38,632 nt of DNA from Desulfatiglans anilini DSM 4660 (GCF_000422285.1 NZ_AULM01000036.1:1-38632); one strand, 5' to 3'; counted from the stretch's first letter, positions 7,556 through 16,463 are shown. Translations and numbers: made by a program. Notes: generated by a model from the sequence alone, not told the origin.

Positions 7556-7819
7556 ATGGCCGACAAAGCCCCCTTTACCGAAGATATCCGCAATGCACCC
7601 GACACGGAAACGGTCTGCTATTGCTCCAGTTTAAGCAAGGGAGCGATCCTCCAGGCGATGGAGGCAGGAGCCCGATCGCTGCAAGAGATAAAAGCAGCCA
7701 CAGGCGCCTGCACCCAGGGGCGGTGCCGGGAAACAAACCCGAGAAGACGTTGATGTTCGCGGGAAATCCGCCTTCTCCTCGGTGAGGAAATCGACCAACA
7801 AACACTGGCGATGCCATGA
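7556..7819 (+). CDS. BFD-like [2Fe-2S] protein, Csac_0668-type putative selenoprotein (UGA at codon 66)
   Basis: The small protein starts at ATG 7556 and shows the BFD-like iron-sulfur pattern: VCYCSSLSKG (C21, C23), GARSLQEIKAATGACTQGRC (C52, C57), then NPRRR. The family normally continues with a CC pair (NPxGRCCSxEI). Here codon 66 is TGA (7751-7753), followed by TGT and SREIRLLLGEE up to TGA 7817-7819, so the pair reads Sec-Cys. As I recall, this family is annotated by NCBI as a 2Fe-2S cluster-binding (seleno)protein, which supports the reading. A hairpin with a GGU loop lies 27 nt downstream of the UGA. It is the last gene of the rightward arsenic arm. Role: an electron-transfer or cluster-carrying partner, not established. 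Confidence 0.75.
7773..7790 (+). other. Candidate bacterial SECIS hairpin of the BFD-like gene
   Basis: UCCUC (7776-7780) pairs with GAGGA (7784-7788) around a GGU loop (7781-7783). The stem can be lengthened by U7774-A7789 and U7773-A7790 across one bulged C. The loop starts 27 nt after the UGA. A GGU loop on a short stem is reminiscent of the E. coli fdhF SECIS apex. Confidence 0.55.
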
Positions 7820-7884
7820 AGAAGCAGGAAAACATGCTGCTTACAGGATACACCCACGCTTGAGCCGTTCCCTTTATCTAGATC

Positions 7885-7938
7885 CATCCGGAAATGATGT
7901 CCCGATACAAGCCAGTTTCCAATCCGGAAATGAGGATT
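7885..7938 (+). repeat. Two copies of an ATCCGGAAATG repeat related to the element at 38232-38422
   Basis: CATCCGGAAATG (7885-7896) and a 25-bp unit at 7914-7938 containing TTTCCAATCCGGAAATG lie in direct orientation. The 25-bp unit is identical to the reverse complement of 38400-38424, the right end of the structured repeat near the end of the window. It sits immediately beyond the stop of the sensor kinase gene and looks like a solo end or remnant of that repeat family. Confidence 0.6.
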
Positions 7939-7943
7939 GGAAA

Positions 7944-8954
7944 TTATTGAGCGGTCGGCAGCCGGACAGAGAACGTGACGCCTCCTTCGGGATTTGAACT
8001 TAGGGAAATCGTTCCTCCATGGGCCTCCACGATTTTTTTGACGATGGAAAGCCCCAAACCGGTGCCGCCCTTCTTGGTGGAATAGAAAGGTTCGAATATC
8101 CTGGCGCGCTCCTCTTCCGTGATGCCGCAGCCGCAATCGGAAACCTCGAGCACCGTTTCCCCTTTTTCCACGCGGGTTCGGATCTGGACCGACTGCCCGG
8201 AGGGCGATGCCTGAATGGCATTCGTGAGCAGGTTGACGAGGACCTGTTTCATTCTGTTTCTGTCGAGAAGCTGGGGTGCGATCTTGGGGTCGAGGTCTGT
8301 TTCCAGGACTACGCCCCCCGCCTGAGCTACAGGTACGAGGGCCGCGGCGCATTCCTCCGCCAGGCCGTTGACGCTTTCGGGTTTCCTGTCGAGTTCGAGC
8401 GGGCGCCCAAAGTCCAGCATGTCTTTGACCATGGCTTCCAGCCGGGCTGTTTCGCTCACCGCGAGTTCGAGCTTCTTACGGCTCTTTTCATCTGCTTGCA
8501 GCCGCCTGGATACCTGGCTCACGAACCCCCCGATGGCCATCAGGGGAGACTTCATATCGTGGGCGATTTCGGCCACCGCCCGCCCTATAGCCGCGAGCTT
8601 TTCAGCCTCGAGTCGCGCGGCCTGCGCCTTCCTCTCCCGCTCGGCCAGGTACCCCAGCACCAAGGCGATGAAGACATACAGGGCGCCTTCGAAGAGGAGG
8701 TTGAAATCATAGGAAAAACTTCGCCACCGGTAGATGCCGTAGGGCAGGTAGAACAGGGTGGCGGCCGCCGAGACCAGCACCGCTCCCCGCAAGCCAAACC
8801 AGAAACTTCCCAGGATGAGGGGAAGATAAAAGAGCATCCGGTAGGCCGTGTGGCGGACCATCCGCTCGGGCGCCGTGAAATAATGGAGGGCGGAGATCGC
8901 CAGAATGAGGAAAACGATGGTGAAAATCTTGAGGTTCTTGTGCCGGAAGGCCAT
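7944..8954 (-). CDS. Membrane sensor histidine kinase
   Basis: This 336-residue kinase has four or so N-terminal membrane helices (residues 8-105), a short coiled coil, HisKA with phospho-acceptor H132 (EIAHDMKSPLMAIGG), and an HATPase with N box NLLTNAIQA, G1 DCGCGIT, F box FEPFYSTK and G2 GGTGLGLSI. ATG 8954 is chosen because GGGAGGTGA lies correctly upstream; an earlier ATG (8999) lies inside the preceding gene's end. No response regulator is adjacent. The multicopper-oxidase remnant ends at 8962, its stop codon overlapping this gene's ribosome site, so the two were co-translated. A signal linked to copper or envelope stress is inferred from the neighbours. Confidence 0.9.
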   Translation of the reverse strand: MAFRHKNLKIFTIVFLILAISALHYFTAPERMVRHTAYRMLFYLPLILGSFWFGLRGAVLVSAAATLFYLPYGIYRWRSFSYDFNLLFEGALYVFIALVLGYLAERERKAQAARLEAEKLAAIGRAVAEIAHDMKSPLMAIGGFVSQVSRRLQADEKSRKKLELAVSETARLEAMVKDMLDFGRPLELDRKPESVNGLAEECAAALVPVAQAGGVVLETDLDPKIAPQLLDRNRMKQVLVNLLTNAIQASPSGQSVQIRTRVEKGETVLEVSDCGCGITEEERARIFEPFYSTKKGGTGLGLSIVKKIVEAHGGTISLSSNPEGGVTFSVRLPTAQ

Positions 8955-8961
8955 CGGGTCT

Positions 8962-9576
8962 TCACCTCCCTGGCGATAGATTTGAGTCTTTCCGGGCATT
9001 CACCATCACGACGTTGGCCATCCCCGCCATCAAGTGTTAGAGGTTGTGGCAGTGCTGAAACCAGTGCCCGGGATTATCTGCCATGAAACCGATTTCCACC
9101 TGGCTCTTCGGGTTTACGAGAACGGTGTCCTTTTGGATCCATTCGCCAGGGGTTAGCCGCGGGTTCACCACCCTGAAGAAATCTCCGCATTTCTCGAGAT
9201 TTCGTAGACCTAGCATCTGAGCATTTTCCCGCAGCCTGTCAAAGGCGGATCTTTCAACACGCTGTCAGGGACTGGCACGCCGTGCCATTGAGTAGTGGAT
9301 TTTTCGGCGAGAGAGTTTTTCAGCACGATCTGGATCATCATCTTCTTCTCTGACGCGTATTTTTGACCCGGGAACCTTTCCATCGCAGGTCCACGCCCAG
9401 ATATCATCAGGCCGGGTCCCGAGACTAATTCTCACCCTGGAGGCGGAAAGTCGAAATCCCCGCTCCTTCGCCTTTGATGCAGCGCAGGAATGCTTCATGG
9501 TCCATGCGGACAGGATGGAAGCGGCTGTCGCCCCAACTCCAGCGGTCTTCAGGAACGTCCGCCTTGTAATGGCCAC
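8962..9576 (-). pseudogene. Multicopper oxidase (CueO-like), decayed remnant
   Basis: The 5' end (ATG 9576) encodes a Tat signal TRRTFLKTAGVGATAASIL and the first cupredoxin segment DDIWAWTCDGKVPGSKIRV. After a frameshift it continues MIQIVLKNSLAEKSTTQWHG, with the first type-2/3 copper motif HG, VPVPDSVL. The middle of the protein is gone. The 3' end appears near 9190-8962: KDTVLVNPKSQVEIGFMADN, PGHWFQHCHNL, an in-frame TAG where relatives have Glu, then HLMAGMANVVMVN, the C-terminal type-1 copper motif. About 200 codons of roughly 450 remain. A functional copper oxidase once sat between the SHOCT protein and the sensor kinase. Confidence 0.8.
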
Positions 9577-9606
9577 GCGTCTCCTCTCTCATTATTCATT
9601 CGGTGG

Positions 9607-9963
9607 TCATGACTGGATGTGCGTTTTCTTCTCTTCGAACTCCTGCCTGTCGATCTCCCCTCGAGCATAGCGTTCCTTTAGAATGTCCAAAGCGCGGGAA
9701 GGGCCATCCTCCGATGCAGGGCGGGACTCACTCCGGGTTTTGTGCACCAGCCACCGGATGAGAAAGATCAATCCGACAAGGATGAGAACCCATAATGCGA
9801 TCATAAAAATGCCTCCGAACCATCCCATGCCCCAGCCGTCCATCATCCCCGGCCCCATGTGCCAGTCGCTGTAACCTCTCCCTTGGGCAAAGGCCTCCCG
9901 GGAGATGAAGAACGCCGGGATGGCTCCCAGGGAACCCCGTAATGAAGATCTGCGGAATTGCAT
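9607..9963 (-). CDS. SHOCT-domain membrane protein
   Basis: This protein has 118 residues. An N-terminal hydrophobic leader with basic residues ([19 protein letters not shown]) is followed by a Gly/Met/Trp/His segment ([19 protein letters not shown]). One membrane helix follows ([20 protein letters not shown]), then a C-terminal SHOCT motif [25 protein letters not shown] proteins with such Met-rich linkers are common beside copper oxidases and CopB ATPases. The domain is thought to act in oligomerisation; no enzymatic role is known. Confidence 0.85.
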   Translation of the reverse strand: MQFRRSSLRGSLGAIPAFFISREAFAQGRGYSDWHMGPGMMDGWGMGWFGGIFMIALWVLILVGLIFLIRWLVHKTRSESRPASEDGPSRALDILKERYARGEIDRQEFEEKKTHIQS

Positions 9964-10359
9964 AGGTACCTCCTTGTTCTCTAAAGAATGGTTTTATCTC
10001 TAAAAACGCATAAAATCCGAAGCAGGGTATGCGAAAAACTGAAGCCGGCTTCGAGTTGAAGCCGCGGAATTGGTTGGAGGCTCAGGCCGGCAGAGGCAGG
10101 ACGCATTGGAGACCGGCCACGAACATGCCTGCCCCGGTGGCTTGGATAAATCCGCGGTGTGTCACCTGCCCGTTTCGGCGAATGGTGTGACCCGCGCCTA
10201 AACAAGGACGGCAGGCCATCAAAGAACGCCCATCTGCAGCGTTTGGCTTATTCCCCGCCCCTTTGGCCCTGCTCGCGCGCAGGCATCGTCACTCTTGCAA
10301 TTTTCGGGGGATCTTCGCATGTTGGAAACCCTTGAGCGGGGGAATGTTTCGACAGCATG
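9964..10359 (-). other. Gene-free stretch with a possible Tat-signal remnant
   Basis: No intact gene is visible between the SHOCT gene and the Spy-like gene. On the minus strand, around 10175-10095, one frame reads VTHRGFIQATGAGMFVAGLQ and then CVLPLPA before TGA. This looks like the N-terminal Tat signal of an exported oxidase and could be a second oxidase remnant. It lacks a clear start and is short. Confidence 0.3.
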
Positions 10360-11181
10360 CTACGGTTTTTTCAGATGGTTCCCGGATACTTCCGAACCCT
10401 GATCTTCCATCCTCTCGAGTTGCTCGGGGGTGAGAATTTCCTTCAAGCCGCGGATGTACTCGATGCCGGCCAGATACATCTCCGCCCGGGCCTCGGCCTC
10501 CTTCACGAAAGCATCCTTGACCTGCTCCGCGTCCAGGTTCCCTCCCCATTGAATGCCGGCCAGCTCGATCCTGAGCTTCATGTGACGGGCCCAGAGATCC
10601 GCCATCCGGTCGAGCTTCTCCTGTGCAAGTATCCGAACACGGCTCCATTGCTCGGCTGTCAGATCGAGTTCTTCGAGGTCGGCGATCATGCGCGCGCCAG
10701 CGTCCATGAGACACGGGCCCGCCATCCGTCTACAACCCGAAAGCGTCATCATTTCGTCCATGCCGCCCGGGCCGCCCATCATGTGGGACATCATGCCGCG
10801 CATCATTCCTGTGCCCATCATTCTGCGAGCGGCCATGCCGCCCTTGCCGGCCATCCGGCCCGCGCCTTGCCCTTCGCCTTCGCCGCTTTTCGTGCGGGCC
10901 ATCATTTCCCCGCCGCGTCCATCTCGGTTTTTCATCGCCTTTGCTTTGGGGCAGCCCTCGTCAGGGTACCCATCCTGCATGCCCATCCCGTGCCGGTGGG
11001 CAGCGTCGGATTCGGCGGAGGTCTGCTGCATGTGCCGGCCGGTCTGAGGCGCAACGGTAGCGTTCTGTTCGCCTTTCGTGGTCTGATCTTCCGCTGCGGT
11101 GGTGAGGCCGATCCCCCAAAAGCCGAAGGCCAGGGTCGCTGCGGTTAACAGAATGATCTTCGAGGTGTGAAGCGATAGCAT
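10360..11181 (-). CDS. Spy/CpxP-like periplasmic metal-binding protein, Met/His-rich
   Basis: This 273-residue exported protein starts at ATG 11181 behind a strong AGGAGG. A signal peptide (residues 8-30, ILLTAATLAFGFWGIGL) is followed by a His/Met/Gly-rich region (RHGMGMQDGY; MMGTGMMRGMMSHMMGG) that could bind copper. The C-terminal helical part carries two LTxxQ motifs (LDLTAEQWSRVRIL and ILTPEQLERM), the mark of the Spy/CpxP/ZraP group. The neighbouring CopB ATPase and oxidase remnant suggest copper buffering or chaperoning in the periplasm. Confidence 0.8.
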   Translation of the reverse strand: MLSLHTSKIILLTAATLAFGFWGIGLTTAAEDQTTKGEQNATVAPQTGRHMQQTSAESDAAHRHGMGMQDGYPDEGCPKAKAMKNRDGRGGEMMARTKSGEGEGQGAGRMAGKGGMAARRMMGTGMMRGMMSHMMGGPGGMDEMMTLSGCRRMAGPCLMDAGARMIADLEELDLTAEQWSRVRILAQEKLDRMADLWARHMKLRIELAGIQWGGNLDAEQVKDAFVKEAEARAEMYLAGIEYIRGLKEILTPEQLERMEDQGSEVSGNHLKKP

Positions 11182-11480
11182 GTTTGTTGCCTCCTGAAAG
11201 TTGATAGTTTGCTAGGCACACAAGGATTTATGAGGATGTTCGGGTGGCGAAAAGCGGCCAAGCGTGTAGACGTAATCGTATATATATGTAATTTATAACA
11301 TAATCGGCGGCTACGCGCAATGCGGTCAAGAATGGATTTCCCCGCCTGAGCACGCAACGGCACCGCGGACGCGAGCAGGCTCAGGAGGGGGGTTGCAAAA
11401 TCGTGCCGGCCATTCTGGCTCCAAGAGGAATCCCTTAGCCCTTCTTGAATCGCTCTTATCGAGGCGTGTCCTGCTCGATG
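11182..11480 (-). promoter_or_regulatory. Leader of the Spy-like gene with a possible promoter
   Basis: This stretch between copB and the Spy-like gene has no coding sense. On the minus strand, TTGCGC, a 17-nt spacer and TATAAA (around 11318-11290) form a modest sigma70-like promoter in a locally AT-rich patch (TTATAAATTACATATATATA). It would allow the Spy-like gene to be expressed apart from copB. Confidence 0.3.
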
Positions 11481-13562
11481 TCACTTCGATATTCTGAGGA
11501 ACCGCGCGTTAATGGCTACAATGACCGTGCTGAGTGACATGAGCACCGCCCCCATGGCTGGTGAAAGAAGAACCCCATAGCCATGAAGAACGCCTGCTGC
11601 GAGGGGAATGGCAAAAGCATTGTAGCCGGTTGCCCAAACCAGATTTTGGACCATCTTTCGAAAGGTGGCTCGTGACAGGACCAGGATGGCCACTGCATCG
11701 AGGGGGTTGCTGCGGACCAGAATAATGTCCGCGGTCTGGACCGCTACGTCGGTTCCTGCCCCGATGGCAATGCCCACGTCCGCCTGCGCAAGAGCCGGGG
11801 CGTCGTTGACGCCGTCGCCGGTCATGGCCGTAATCAACCCTCTGGATTGCACCTCCTTGACTTTCTCTGCCTTTTCCTTGGGAAGGACTTCTGCAAAGTA
11901 TTCGTCCAGCCCCACTTCTTCAGAAACCCATTTGGCAACCGCCTTGTTGTCGCCTGTAAGCATCATGCATCTGATCCCCATACCCTTCAATTTGGAAACG
12001 GCCTCCTTCGATTCATCCCTGATCATGTCGGCAAGTGCAATAGCGCCTTTCAGTTCATCGTCCACCATCACGAAGACGACGGTTTTGCCTTGTGAATTGA
12101 ATTTTTCTATACGTTCGTCAGCTGCCGAAATGCCGTTTTCTTTCAGGTAACCAGGGCTAACGATCTTGACGTTCTTTCCCTCAACCTTTCCCTGCGCTCC
12201 TTTCCCCGGGATGGACTTGAAATCCTCCACCTGAGGCGGGTTTTCGGTCGAAGCGGCAATGCCCCTGGCAATGGGGTGTTCCGAATGGGTTTCGATCGAA
12301 GCGGCATAGGCGAGCAATTGCTCCTCAGTCAAATCGCCTGAAAACACCAAAGTGTCCGTCACACCGAACTCACCTTTTGTCAACGTCCCGGTCTTGTCGA
12401 AGATGATGGCTTGAATGTTCCTCCCACGCTCGAAGGATGCGCGATCCCTGATCAACAACCCGTTCTTGGCGGACAAGGCCGTGGACACCGCCACAACCAA
12501 TGGTACGGCAAGGCCCAGGGCGTGGGGGCAGGTGATGACCATGACGGTGACCGTCCGCTCCAGGGAGAAGGCAAAATCCCTGTTGATGATCACGAGCCAC
12601 AGGAATAGGGTGAGCACCCCGCAGGAGAGGGCGATGATCGTCAACCACAATGCCGCCCGGTTCGCAAGGTCCTGGCTCCGAGACTTGCTTTTCTGAGCCT
12701 CCTCGACGAGACCAATCATTTGCGAGAGGAACGAATCCTTGCCGGTTTTCTGAACCTCGGCGGTCAGGGCGCCTTCTCCGTTGATAGCGCCACCTATAAG
12801 CTTGGCGCCAACACGCTTTTCGACCGGCTTGGATTCGCCGGTGAGCATAGCCTCATTGACTGAACTTTCCCCATCCACCACTTCGCCGTCCACGGGTATT
12901 TTCTCCCCCGGTTTGATGAGGACTTTGTCTCCCTCCTTTAACTCGGCAATGGGGATGTCTTCCGTACCACCATCGGGCATCATCTTGTGTGCGTCGGAGG
13001 GCATAAGTTTGGCGAGTTCTTCCAGGGCGCGGGATGCCCCCATTACCGATTTCATCTCGATCCAGTGGCCCAGGAGCATGATATCGATCAGTGTCGCCAG
13101 TTCCCAGAAAAAGACCTTTCCGCTCAATCCGAATACCACGACGCTGCTGTAGAGGTAAGCCGTGGTGATAGCTATGGCGATGAGGGTCATCATCCCTGGT
13201 TGTCTCTTCTCCAGTTCATTGAAGAGGCCCTTCAGGAAAGGCCATCCACCGTAAAAGAAGACCCCCGATGACAGTGCCCAGAGAAGATAAAGATCGCCCG
13301 GAAACCTCAATGCGGTCCGGATACCGAGGAAAGTTTGAATCATCGGGGAGAGAAGGAGGATGGGGATCGAAACAGCCAGGGAAATATAGAAACGCCGCTT
13401 GAAATCGGCTACCATGTGCGCGTGGTGGTCACCTCCCCCGCCGTCATGTTTTTGATGTTCAGCGTGTGCCCCATCTTCGCTGGGCTTTTTGTGGTTTTCA
13501 TGTTTATCGTGATTGCCTGCTTGAGAGTGGTGCTGATCATTCGGGGCATCAGGGCTTGACAT
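11481..13562 (-). CDS. copB: CopB-type copper-exporting P1B-3 ATPase
   Basis: This 693-residue inner-membrane ATPase pumps copper to the periplasm. It has a His-rich cytoplasmic N-terminus (residues 10-50, many H/D/K) instead of CxxC metal domains. Other marks are the actuator TGES (241-244), the membrane metal site C345-P-H (CPH, not CPC), the phosphorylation motif D389KTGT, the HP locus (SEHPIARG) and the hinge [16 protein letters not shown]. The CPH motif with a His-rich tail defines the CopB subgroup (Cu(II)/Cu(I) or silver). ATG 13562 follows AAAGGAGG. A weak promoter lies upstream at 13668-13696. The gene leads the leftward copper set. Confidence 0.93.
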   Translation of the reverse strand: MSSPDAPNDQHHSQAGNHDKHENHKKPSEDGAHAEHQKHDGGGGDHHAHMVADFKRRFYISLAVSIPILLLSPMIQTFLGIRTALRFPGDLYLLWALSSGVFFYGGWPFLKGLFNELEKRQPGMMTLIAIAITTAYLYSSVVVFGLSGKVFFWELATLIDIMLLGHWIEMKSVMGASRALEELAKLMPSDAHKMMPDGGTEDIPIAELKEGDKVLIKPGEKIPVDGEVVDGESSVNEAMLTGESKPVEKRVGAKLIGGAINGEGALTAEVQKTGKDSFLSQMIGLVEEAQKSKSRSQDLANRAALWLTIIALSCGVLTLFLWLVIINRDFAFSLERTVTVMVITCPHALGLAVPLVVAVSTALSAKNGLLIRDRASFERGRNIQAIIFDKTGTLTKGEFGVTDTLVFSGDLTEEQLLAYAASIETHSEHPIARGIAASTENPPQVEDFKSIPGKGAQGKVEGKNVKIVSPGYLKENGISAADERIEKFNSQGKTVVFVMVDDELKGAIALADMIRDESKEAVSKLKGMGIRCMMLTGDNKAVAKWVSEEVGLDEYFAEVLPKEKAEKVKEVQSRGLITAMTGDGVNDAPALAQADVGIAIGAGTDVAVQTADIILVRSNPLDAVAILVLSRATFRKMVQNLVWATGYNAFAIPLAAGVLHGYGVLLSPAMGAVLMSLSTVIVAINARFLRISK

Positions 13563-14045
13563 GCGGTCCTCCTTTCATACATCGATTTTTTCGATGCAGC
13601 TTTTTTACTCTCGCCGGAAGATTGCAGGTCTAGTGTTTCTTGCCATGCAAATTTAAATAAAGATGTTATGATAGATTGTTTTTGTTTAAAACACAAAGAA
13701 CACTGATCCAAATATTATTTACATCGCAAAACCTTTCTCTAAATTATCCAAAAATTGATCAAAATGTGCTTTTTAGGTTTTATCGAAAAATTACGTTTTC
13801 CGAATGATAACTACACTAAATTTTCAAGGGGGGCGTGTCTCAGCCATATTGACACAGAGGGCATATGCCACACTTTTTCGTTGACATTTCCGACGAAATT
13901 TTTCATGTTAGAATTCGTTTTTCTTTTGTTCTTTCACCTCTATTTCGGAGGTGTCTATGATTCCGCCATCCCTTAAACTGCCTGCACCCCGCCTCCCTCT
14001 GGCTTCGCGCTTAGGGAGGCATCAAAGCATCCTAACTTTTTGAAA
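13563..14045. other. AT-rich divergent intergenic region
   Basis: No supported gene lies here. On the minus side copB has a weak promoter candidate, TTGTGT (13696-13691), 17 nt, TATCAT (13673-13668), and a small hairpin (CATCGA-AAAAA-TCGATG) just before its ribosome site. On the plus side a hairpin GCCTCCCT..AGGGAGGC lies near 13991-14021. Base composition from 13600 to 13980 is clearly more AT-rich than either flank. An open frame of 73 codons at 13755 has no protein character. Confidence 0.4.
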
Positions 14046-14167
14046 ACCAAACCCATTGAAAGATGGGGACGGAAAGCCACGGCTCTGGTTAGCTTTTTCT
14101 AGCTGTACTCTTTTTTTCTGCTTCCTGAACCGTTGAAGCTTAAAGACAGCCGAGCTACCGAGGGTGA
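14046..14167 (+). ncRNA. GEMM cyclic-di-GMP-I-class riboswitch
   Basis: The first half reads CAAACCCATTGAAAGATGGG then GACGGAAAGCCACGGCTCT (14048-14086). This is the conserved GEMM helix with a GAAA tetraloop and the GACGnAAAGCC ligand-binding strand. The closing half, AGACAGCCGAGCTACCGAGG (14145-14164), is the usual 3' strand. Between them is an unusually long variable arm of about 58 nt, including AGCT-TTTTCT-AGCT. The start codon of the downstream gene is 36 nt beyond. GEMM-I RNAs bind c-di-GMP, and some deltaproteobacterial variants bind 3',3'-cGAMP. Which ligand applies cannot be told from reading. Confidence 0.8.
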
Positions 14168-14203
14168 CTTCGTAAAGATCACCAAGGGCGGAGGCGAACA
14201 ATC

Positions 14204-16207
14204 ATGCAATCGAGAATTCGAAAAATCCTGCTCGCGTTGATCGCCTTGGCCGGCCTTGCCGGCTTCGCATCAACGCTGCATGCCGATTGCGACCAACCGG
14301 ATGCCCCGGACTGTGGATGCTTCAACAACAACGGGCCGTGGGATGCGGGCGGGCCATCCTATCCCGGCACGCTGTTCATCCAGGAAGTCGCCTATGACAC
14401 CGTCGGGGTTTTGGAATCCTGCAATTGCCCGCCCACGTTCGGTTGCGACTGGGACCCCAAGCCCACGGATCCAGACGTGAACTTCAGCCATGCCGGGAAA
14501 CCATACTACCAATTTACACTGGGGCAAAACTTGGAAGCCGGTGCTCTCTTCTTGGCGGAGTTGATGGCGTACAACCCTGTGGTTTCCTTTCATCCTCGTC
14601 AGAATTGGTGCTCTGAAGTGGTTTCGTATTGGCACCGCGAGACATCGCTGCCCTACCTCTACGGCTTTCGCACCGATTATCACCCGGATTGGCTGATCGA
14701 CAACGTGGCTGACCTGCGAGCATGGTACATGGCGGAAGAGAGATTAGTGGAGAGCGGCCATGGCGGGCGGGGCATCTGGATTTCATCCAGTGCGCTCGAC
14801 TACTCCGAATTCGAACCGGGGGTCAACGCCCCATTGCCCGGATCGTACATTGCGTTTGCGGATTACGATGACGGCATTCCGCCCGCGTTTGCCGGGCTGA
14901 AATACTCCCACAGCGCGATCATCGACGAAATGTGGGTCCACCGCAATGCTTACGGGAACGTCATCCGGGTGGCGGTTTCCCTGCTGGAGGGGAACGTGCA
15001 CACAGCGGGCGGACAAGCGGTCGTCGCCACGCCCGATACGAAAATCCCCGACCTGTATACCTACACGCCGAACGGATCTCAGAACCTCGGCCATTACAAG
15101 GGCCGCGATGATACATGGAACACCGCCGACGACGTCTATCGGCGAATCTACGGCTTTGGCATCGATCTCGATGAACACGGCCAACCCGTCTACGACCCTG
15201 ACCGGCTCCACGAAGTAGCGCACCCGGAAATCCTTTACGCGGTGGCCACCATACAGGTCCAGGTGGAGGACGAGGCCTGGAACCAGTACGCCCTGTTTAT
15301 GGAAGATCTGGTGGACTACGCCAAGGACCTCAGGCAGGTTGGAGGGCCGGTGGTCAAGTGGGGTGAAAAATCTTACCCACTTCCCGACGGCCAGTCCAAG
15401 AACGCGATGACCTTTCCGAAGGACTTCGTCGGAGAAGTCATCATCGATCTGATGGGCCCGCACCCCCTGCCGATTTGCGGCATCGAGTTGACTTGGAGCC
15501 CCGGCGCCCTGCCGCTGGGTTACACAGTGGAATTCTTTGGGGAGAGCCAGCAGTCCAGCATGGCAACCGTTCCTGACTACAGCCAGTTAGTGCCGCCGCC
15601 GAAACTGCCCACTCCCGTGCCGATTATGCTTGACGAGCCGTTTACCGGCGTGAATTGCGTGCGGCTGTTCTTCCCTGAAGGAAGCATCGCTGCTGATTCG
15701 GAACTCCTCTGCCTGAGCGTGCGGTTCGAGGGCTCACCCTGGGAGGATGCTCCGGGGGAATCCTTGGAGCAGGAGATCCCGGTGTTCGTCGACGTGAAGC
15801 CAGGGTCATGCCCCAACTCGCTTCGGCCGCGACAGGGAGGCGTCGTGCCCGTGGCGATCCTTGGAACCTGGAATTTCGACGTGACCGCTATCGACCCGGC
15901 GAGCGTGACACCGGTCGGGAGCGGGATCTTTCCGCTGCGCTGGGCTTACGAAGACGTGGCTACACCTTTCATCGGCCCCTCGAGGGAATGCCATTCGATG
16001 ACCAAGGATAGAATCCTCGACCTGACGTTGAAGTTCGACGCGAAGGCGCTGGCAGAATATCTCGAAATCGATGCTCACGCGGGGGAAACGATTCCTCTGC
16101 TTTTGGAAGGAGTGATCAAGGATGTCAACGATGTGACGATGATCCGTGGCCGGGATTGGATCCGCGTGCTCGGCGCCCCAAAGGGTCCCCAAAAGTTGGG
16201 TAAATGA
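14204..16207 (+). CDS. Large secreted protein, possible CHAP/NlpC-like cysteine hydrolase with C-terminal VKPGS domain
   Basis: This 667-residue protein starts at ATG 14204 after GGAGG. A signal peptide covers residues 1-27 (ILLALIALAGLAGFASTLHA). A Cys-rich stretch follows (C29, C37, C39, C73, C75, C81). Residues 136-264 then resemble a papain-like hydrolase: C136 in NWCSEVVSYWH, a PGSYIAFADY turn, H236 in KYSHSAIIDEM and E262/N264 in SLLEGN. That order and spacing (Cys, PGD-like turn, xHxAII, E/N) is the CHAP/NlpC pattern, so an amidase or peptidase role is inferred. The C-terminus (from about 525) begins VDVKPGSCPNS and contains VVPVAILGTWNFDVTAIDP and GVIKDVNDVTMIRGRD. This is a secreted-protein domain I know from archaeal and deltaproteobacterial surface proteins but cannot name. 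Expression is probably set by the GEMM riboswitch. Confidence 0.7.
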   Translation: MQSRIRKILLALIALAGLAGFASTLHADCDQPDAPDCGCFNNNGPWDAGGPSYPGTLFIQEVAYDTVGVLESCNCPPTFGCDWDPKPTDPDVNFSHAGKPYYQFTLGQNLEAGALFLAELMAYNPVVSFHPRQNWCSEVVSYWHRETSLPYLYGFRTDYHPDWLIDNVADLRAWYMAEERLVESGHGGRGIWISSSALDYSEFEPGVNAPLPGSYIAFADYDDGIPPAFAGLKYSHSAIIDEMWVHRNAYGNVIRVAVSLLEGNVHTAGGQAVVATPDTKIPDLYTYTPNGSQNLGHYKGRDDTWNTADDVYRRIYGFGIDLDEHGQPVYDPDRLHEVAHPEILYAVATIQVQVEDEAWNQYALFMEDLVDYAKDLRQVGGPVVKWGEKSYPLPDGQSKNAMTFPKDFVGEVIIDLMGPHPLPICGIELTWSPGALPLGYTVEFFGESQQSSMATVPDYSQLVPPPKLPTPVPIMLDEPFTGVNCVRLFFPEGSIAADSELLCLSVRFEGSPWEDAPGESLEQEIPVFVDVKPGSCPNSLRPRQGGVVPVAILGTWNFDVTAIDPASVTPVGSGIFPLRWAYEDVATPFIGPSRECHSMTKDRILDLTLKFDAKALAEYLEIDAHAGETIPLLLEGVIKDVNDVTMIRGRDWIRVLGAPKGPQKLGK

Positions 16208-16463
16208 GGAGGTCTCCAGACACGAGAGCATTTTTAGGAAATGTTGGTCCAAGAAACTGCCATGACGATCCCGCGAATCGCCAGGACGGGGGGTTGGCTT
16301 CGTCTGAATTCCACCAGACGAAACCGATCCCTTCAAACATCCGCTTTTCCAGTTGGACGATTCGTGTTTGATGAGTGGGGGTCGGTATCAGACCCCGTCA
16401 TGTCCTCTAAGCCTGCTCTTTATGGTGTATTGCCTGGGAATTTGACTCATTATGGTTTCCACG
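16208..16463 (+). other. Intergenic stretch after the secreted protein gene
   Basis: No gene is supported here. A hairpin GGGGTC-GGTATCA-GACCCC (16378-16396) is the only clear structure. It has no U-run after it, so it is either a weak stop or a short dispersed repeat. Confidence 0.4.

Noticed and set aside
7209-7634. 141-codon open frame overlapping the arsM end
   Set aside because: Overlaps the real 3' end of arsM in another frame and has no protein-like pattern.
842-9040. In-frame UAG codons in IS orfA, permease and multicopper oxidase as pyrrolysine
   Set aside because: The positions are not those of known Pyl proteins, each gene has other lesions, and the replaced residues differ. Decay or error is simpler.
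8019-9086. 355-codon open frame antisense to the sensor kinase
   Set aside because: Shadow of the kinase; low-complexity charged sequence with no motif.
13755-13976. 73-codon open frame in the AT-rich region
   Set aside because: No ribosome site, Phe/Leu-rich composition from AT content, and no recognisable motif.
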